This document shows, one piece after another, positions 5,194 to 7,091 of a stretch of DNA of 7,091 nt (position 1 is the stretch's first letter; the number at the start of each line of letters is the position of its first letter). A model generated the notes under the pieces. That model saw only the letters and a list, made by a program, of their open reading frames with translations. It was not told where the DNA came from and made no database searches. The DNA comes from Planctomycetaceae bacterium. Its GTDB lineage: Bacteria > Planctomycetota > Planctomycetia > Planctomycetales > Planctomycetaceae. The DNA lies in NCBI GenBank assembly GCA_020426085.1, contig JAGQQP010000212.1, positions 1 through 7,091 on the forward strand, read 5' to 3'. Both the position numbers and the translations under genes were made by a program.

Positions 5194-6759
5194 ATGAAGT
5201 TGCGCGCTGTCCTGCTGTTGTGCTTGCTGTTATTCACCACTTTTGCCTCGACCATTCAGGCGGCAGAAAAATCGCAGCGCCCCAATATCATTCTGATCAT
5301 GTGTGATGACATGGGCTGGTCGGATATCGGCTGTTACGGCGGTGAAGTGCAGACACCCAATCTCGATCGCATGGCGGCTGAAGGACTGCGGTTTACCCAG
5401 TTCTATAATAACGCGGTCTGCTGGACGACGCGGGCTTCCCTGGTGACCGGTTTGTATCCCCGCTATCCACGTCCGCATCTGACGCGAAACATGGTGACGA
5501 TCGGCGAAGTTCTACAACAGGCCGGTTATCAGACGGTCCTCAGCGGCAAATGGCATCTGGGGCGCACCGAATCAACGCATCCTGTCTACCGCGGGTTTCA
5601 GGAATATTACGGCCTGCTGGATGGCTGCTGTAATTTTTTTGATCCTTACTACCGCGATCCCAAATTCAAACGGGGGATTACCGGCGATGGTTACCGCTTC
5701 TTCGCTCATAATACGACGCGGATTACTGAGTTCCCCGAGGACTTTTATACGACCGACGCCTTTACCGACCATGCGATTCAGCAGATCAAGAACTGTTCTC
5801 AGTCAGATAAACCTTTCTTTCTGCATCTCTGTTACACGGCTCCCCACTATCCCCTGCATGCCAAACCGGAAGACATCAAAAAATACAAGGGACGTTATGC
5901 AGCAGGCTGGGAAGCGTTACGCAACGAACGTTATCAGCGGCAGTTGAAAATGGGGCTCGTCGATCCCCACTGGAAGCTGCCGGCCCGCGATCCGGAATCA
6001 GCCGACTGGGAACAGGACAAGTATCCGCGCGACTGGCAGGAACGCCGTATGGAAGTTTACGCCGCGATGATTGACTGCATGGATCAGAACATCGGGCGAT
6101 TGCTGGCGACATTGAAAGAGACCGGCGTGGATGAGAACACGATTGTGATGTTTCTCTCCGATAACGGACCTGATGCCAGCGAACCAGGGGGAGCGAATCC
6201 AGAACAGCTTCCCGGTCCTAAGGAATATTACACCACCTGTGGTCCGAGCTGGGCGTTTCCGCAGAATACGCCCTTCCGTCGCTTCAAGACCTGGATGCAT
6301 GAGGGGGGCATTTCGACTCCTTTCATCGTGCGCTGGCCTGGCAAGATCGAAGCGAATACCATCACGCGGCAGCCGGCACATATCATTGATGTCATGCCGA
6401 CCTGTGTGGAACTGGCAAAAACCGAATACCCGACGACGTTTCAAACTCACAATATTCTGCCCGTCGATGGAAAAAGTATCCTGCCTGTCCTGCAGGGAGA
6501 AACCCGTGAGCCGCATCAGTCCCTGTTCTGGGAGCTGCGAAATAACCAGGCTGTTCGCCAGGGAAAATGGAAACTGGTCGCCGACCGTAATGTCAATCGC
6601 TGGGAGCTGTATGATCTGGAACAGGATCGTACCGAAACGAATGATCTGGCTGCCCAATATCCCGAGCGCGTGGCACAGATGAAAGCGGACTGGCAGCAGT
6701 GGGCGGAAAAAACCGGAGTCGCGCAGGAAAAACATCAGCGGGGGAAGCAGATTCCCTGA
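5194..6759 (+). CDS. Secreted arylsulfatase family (S1-type, formylglycine-dependent) protein
   Basis: The 521-residue protein has a Sec signal peptide (residues 1 to about 24, hydrophobic core LLLCLLLF, cleavage near IQA-A) and a full-length alkaline-phosphatase-fold sulfatase domain. Visible metal and active-site elements are Asp38-Asp39 in 'IMCDDMGWSD', Cys76 and Arg80 in CWTTR, Lys119 and His121 in 'SGKWHLG', His218 in 'TAPHYP', Asp323-Asn324 in 'SDNGP', and Lys365. Cys76 would be oxidised to formylglycine by a maturation enzyme not present in this window. The active-site motif has Thr where the standard C-x-[PA]-x-R has Pro or Ala. The loop after the motif is short, passing from GLYPRYPRPHL straight to the TIGEVL helix. 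Planctomycetes carry many sulfatases, mostly for sulfated algal polysaccharides; the substrate here cannot be read. Start is supported by GGAG and the signal peptide. Confidence 0.93.
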   Translation: MKLRAVLLLCLLLFTTFASTIQAAEKSQRPNIILIMCDDMGWSDIGCYGGEVQTPNLDRMAAEGLRFTQFYNNAVCWTTRASLVTGLYPRYPRPHLTRNMVTIGEVLQQAGYQTVLSGKWHLGRTESTHPVYRGFQEYYGLLDGCCNFFDPYYRDPKFKRGITGDGYRFFAHNTTRITEFPEDFYTTDAFTDHAIQQIKNCSQSDKPFFLHLCYTAPHYPLHAKPEDIKKYKGRYAAGWEALRNERYQRQLKMGLVDPHWKLPARDPESADWEQDKYPRDWQERRMEVYAAMIDCMDQNIGRLLATLKETGVDENTIVMFLSDNGPDASEPGGANPEQLPGPKEYYTTCGPSWAFPQNTPFRRFKTWMHEGGISTPFIVRWPGKIEANTITRQPAHIIDVMPTCVELAKTEYPTTFQTHNILPVDGKSILPVLQGETREPHQSLFWELRNNQAVRQGKWKLVADRNVNRWELYDLEQDRTETNDLAAQYPERVAQMKADWQQWAEKTGVAQEKHQRGKQIP

Positions 6760-6772
6760 ATGCAATTCCGCT

Positions 6773-7091
6773 TCAATGGTTTGCCCGTTTGAATTGTGAG
6801 AGTTCGCTGCGGGCCTGTTCCGTCAGTGGATGTTTCACGGCTGAATACACCCGGACTCGTTTTTTCAGCAGCCATTCCTTCCAGGGAACATTCGGTTCCA
6901 TGGTTGCTAACGAATCGATGATCTGCTGATTTTCCATTTTTTCTGCGATCAGATATCGTACCAGCAGTCGATTGTCTTCCAGACGATGCAGGGCGAAGGG
7001 TTGCTGTAGCTGCTCGTACAGGGGAGCGGCGTATGCGGAGCTCTCGTCACACAGGCTGACGGCTTTGAACAGAATGGCGTCCAGCAGTTGA
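6773..7091 (-). CDS. C-terminal part of an unrecognised helical protein (5'-partial)
   Basis: On the minus strand an open frame runs from the right edge of the window to TGA at 6775-6773 and gives 105 residues without a start. The peptide is mostly alpha-helical and soluble in character, with segments such as APLYEQLQQPFALHRLEDN, LLVRYLIAEKMENQQIID and 'EWLLKKRVRVYSAVKHPL'. It could be the tail of a helical-repeat or regulatory domain; I do not recognise a family. The reading frame is favoured over the plus-strand alternative because it stays open to the edge, uses common codons and ends 13 bases from the convergent sulfatase stop, a typical tail-to-tail junction. The N-terminus and any catalytic domain lie outside the window. 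Confidence 0.65.
   Translation of the reverse strand, partial: QLLDAILFKAVSLCDESSAYAAPLYEQLQQPFALHRLEDNRLLVRYLIAEKMENQQIIDSLATMEPNVPWKEWLLKKRVRVYSAVKHPLTEQARSELSQFKRANH

Noticed and set aside
6742..6756. GGGAA/TTCCC inverted repeat at the sulfatase 3' end as a terminator
   Set aside because: The stem is only five base pairs, lies inside the coding sequence and is not followed by a run of T.
5998..6765. 255-residue open frame on the minus strand inside the sulfatase gene
   Set aside because: It lies wholly opposite a well-supported sulfatase, has no ribosome site, and its peptide has no recognisable domain; it is a shadow of the coding strand.
6699..6929. 76-residue plus-strand frame crossing the sulfatase end
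   Set aside because: It overlaps the sulfatase C-terminus in another frame and the minus-strand partial gene. The minus-strand frame stays open to the window edge and reads more like protein.

Overview
The window looks like chromosomal DNA from a planctomycete, plausibly a Gimesia-like genus. This is inferred from gene content: a secreted arylsulfatase of planctomycete style, a leucine-rich-repeat membrane protein with the 'ITDxxL' repeat pattern, a C-terminal beta-sandwich tail typical of large secreted planctomycete proteins, and a roughly balanced base composition. No mobile element, CRISPR array, tRNA or rRNA was seen.

Layout. (1) Bases 2-118 are the last codons of a plus-strand gene that begins outside the window. 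(2) Bases 167-1514 hold three closely spaced plus-strand genes for small membrane proteins of unknown function: a two-helix protein with a large middle domain, a 55-residue helix plus coiled coil, and a two-helix protein with a possible PH-like C-terminal domain. (3) A minus-strand LRR membrane protein (1511-2137) converges on them and shares the palindromic TTAA as stop codon. Its leader contains a candidate promoter and a 39-codon open frame that ends one base before the LRR start. (4) After a divergent intergenic region comes a compact plus-strand operon, 2505-5162: a four-helix membrane protein, a CDP-alcohol phosphatidyltransferase-like protein, a CdsA-like phosphatidate cytidylyltransferase and a PlsC-like acyltransferase. 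Junctions are -8, +2 and +3 bases. (5) A secreted sulfatase (5194-6759) follows 31 bases later and may be co-transcribed. (6) The C-terminal part of a minus-strand gene (6773-7091) enters from the right edge and converges on the sulfatase.

How the genes work together. The 2505-5162 operon contains the three enzyme types needed in sequence to build a phospholipid: acylation of lysophosphatidate, activation of phosphatidate to CDP-diacylglycerol, and transfer to an alcohol. The transferase and cytidylyltransferase resemble the E. coli YnbA/YnbB pair, whose product is not known to me. The transferase departs from the classical metal-binding motif: the first and third aspartates are asparagine and the motif arginine is valine. 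This accessory lipid module is the most interesting object in the window.
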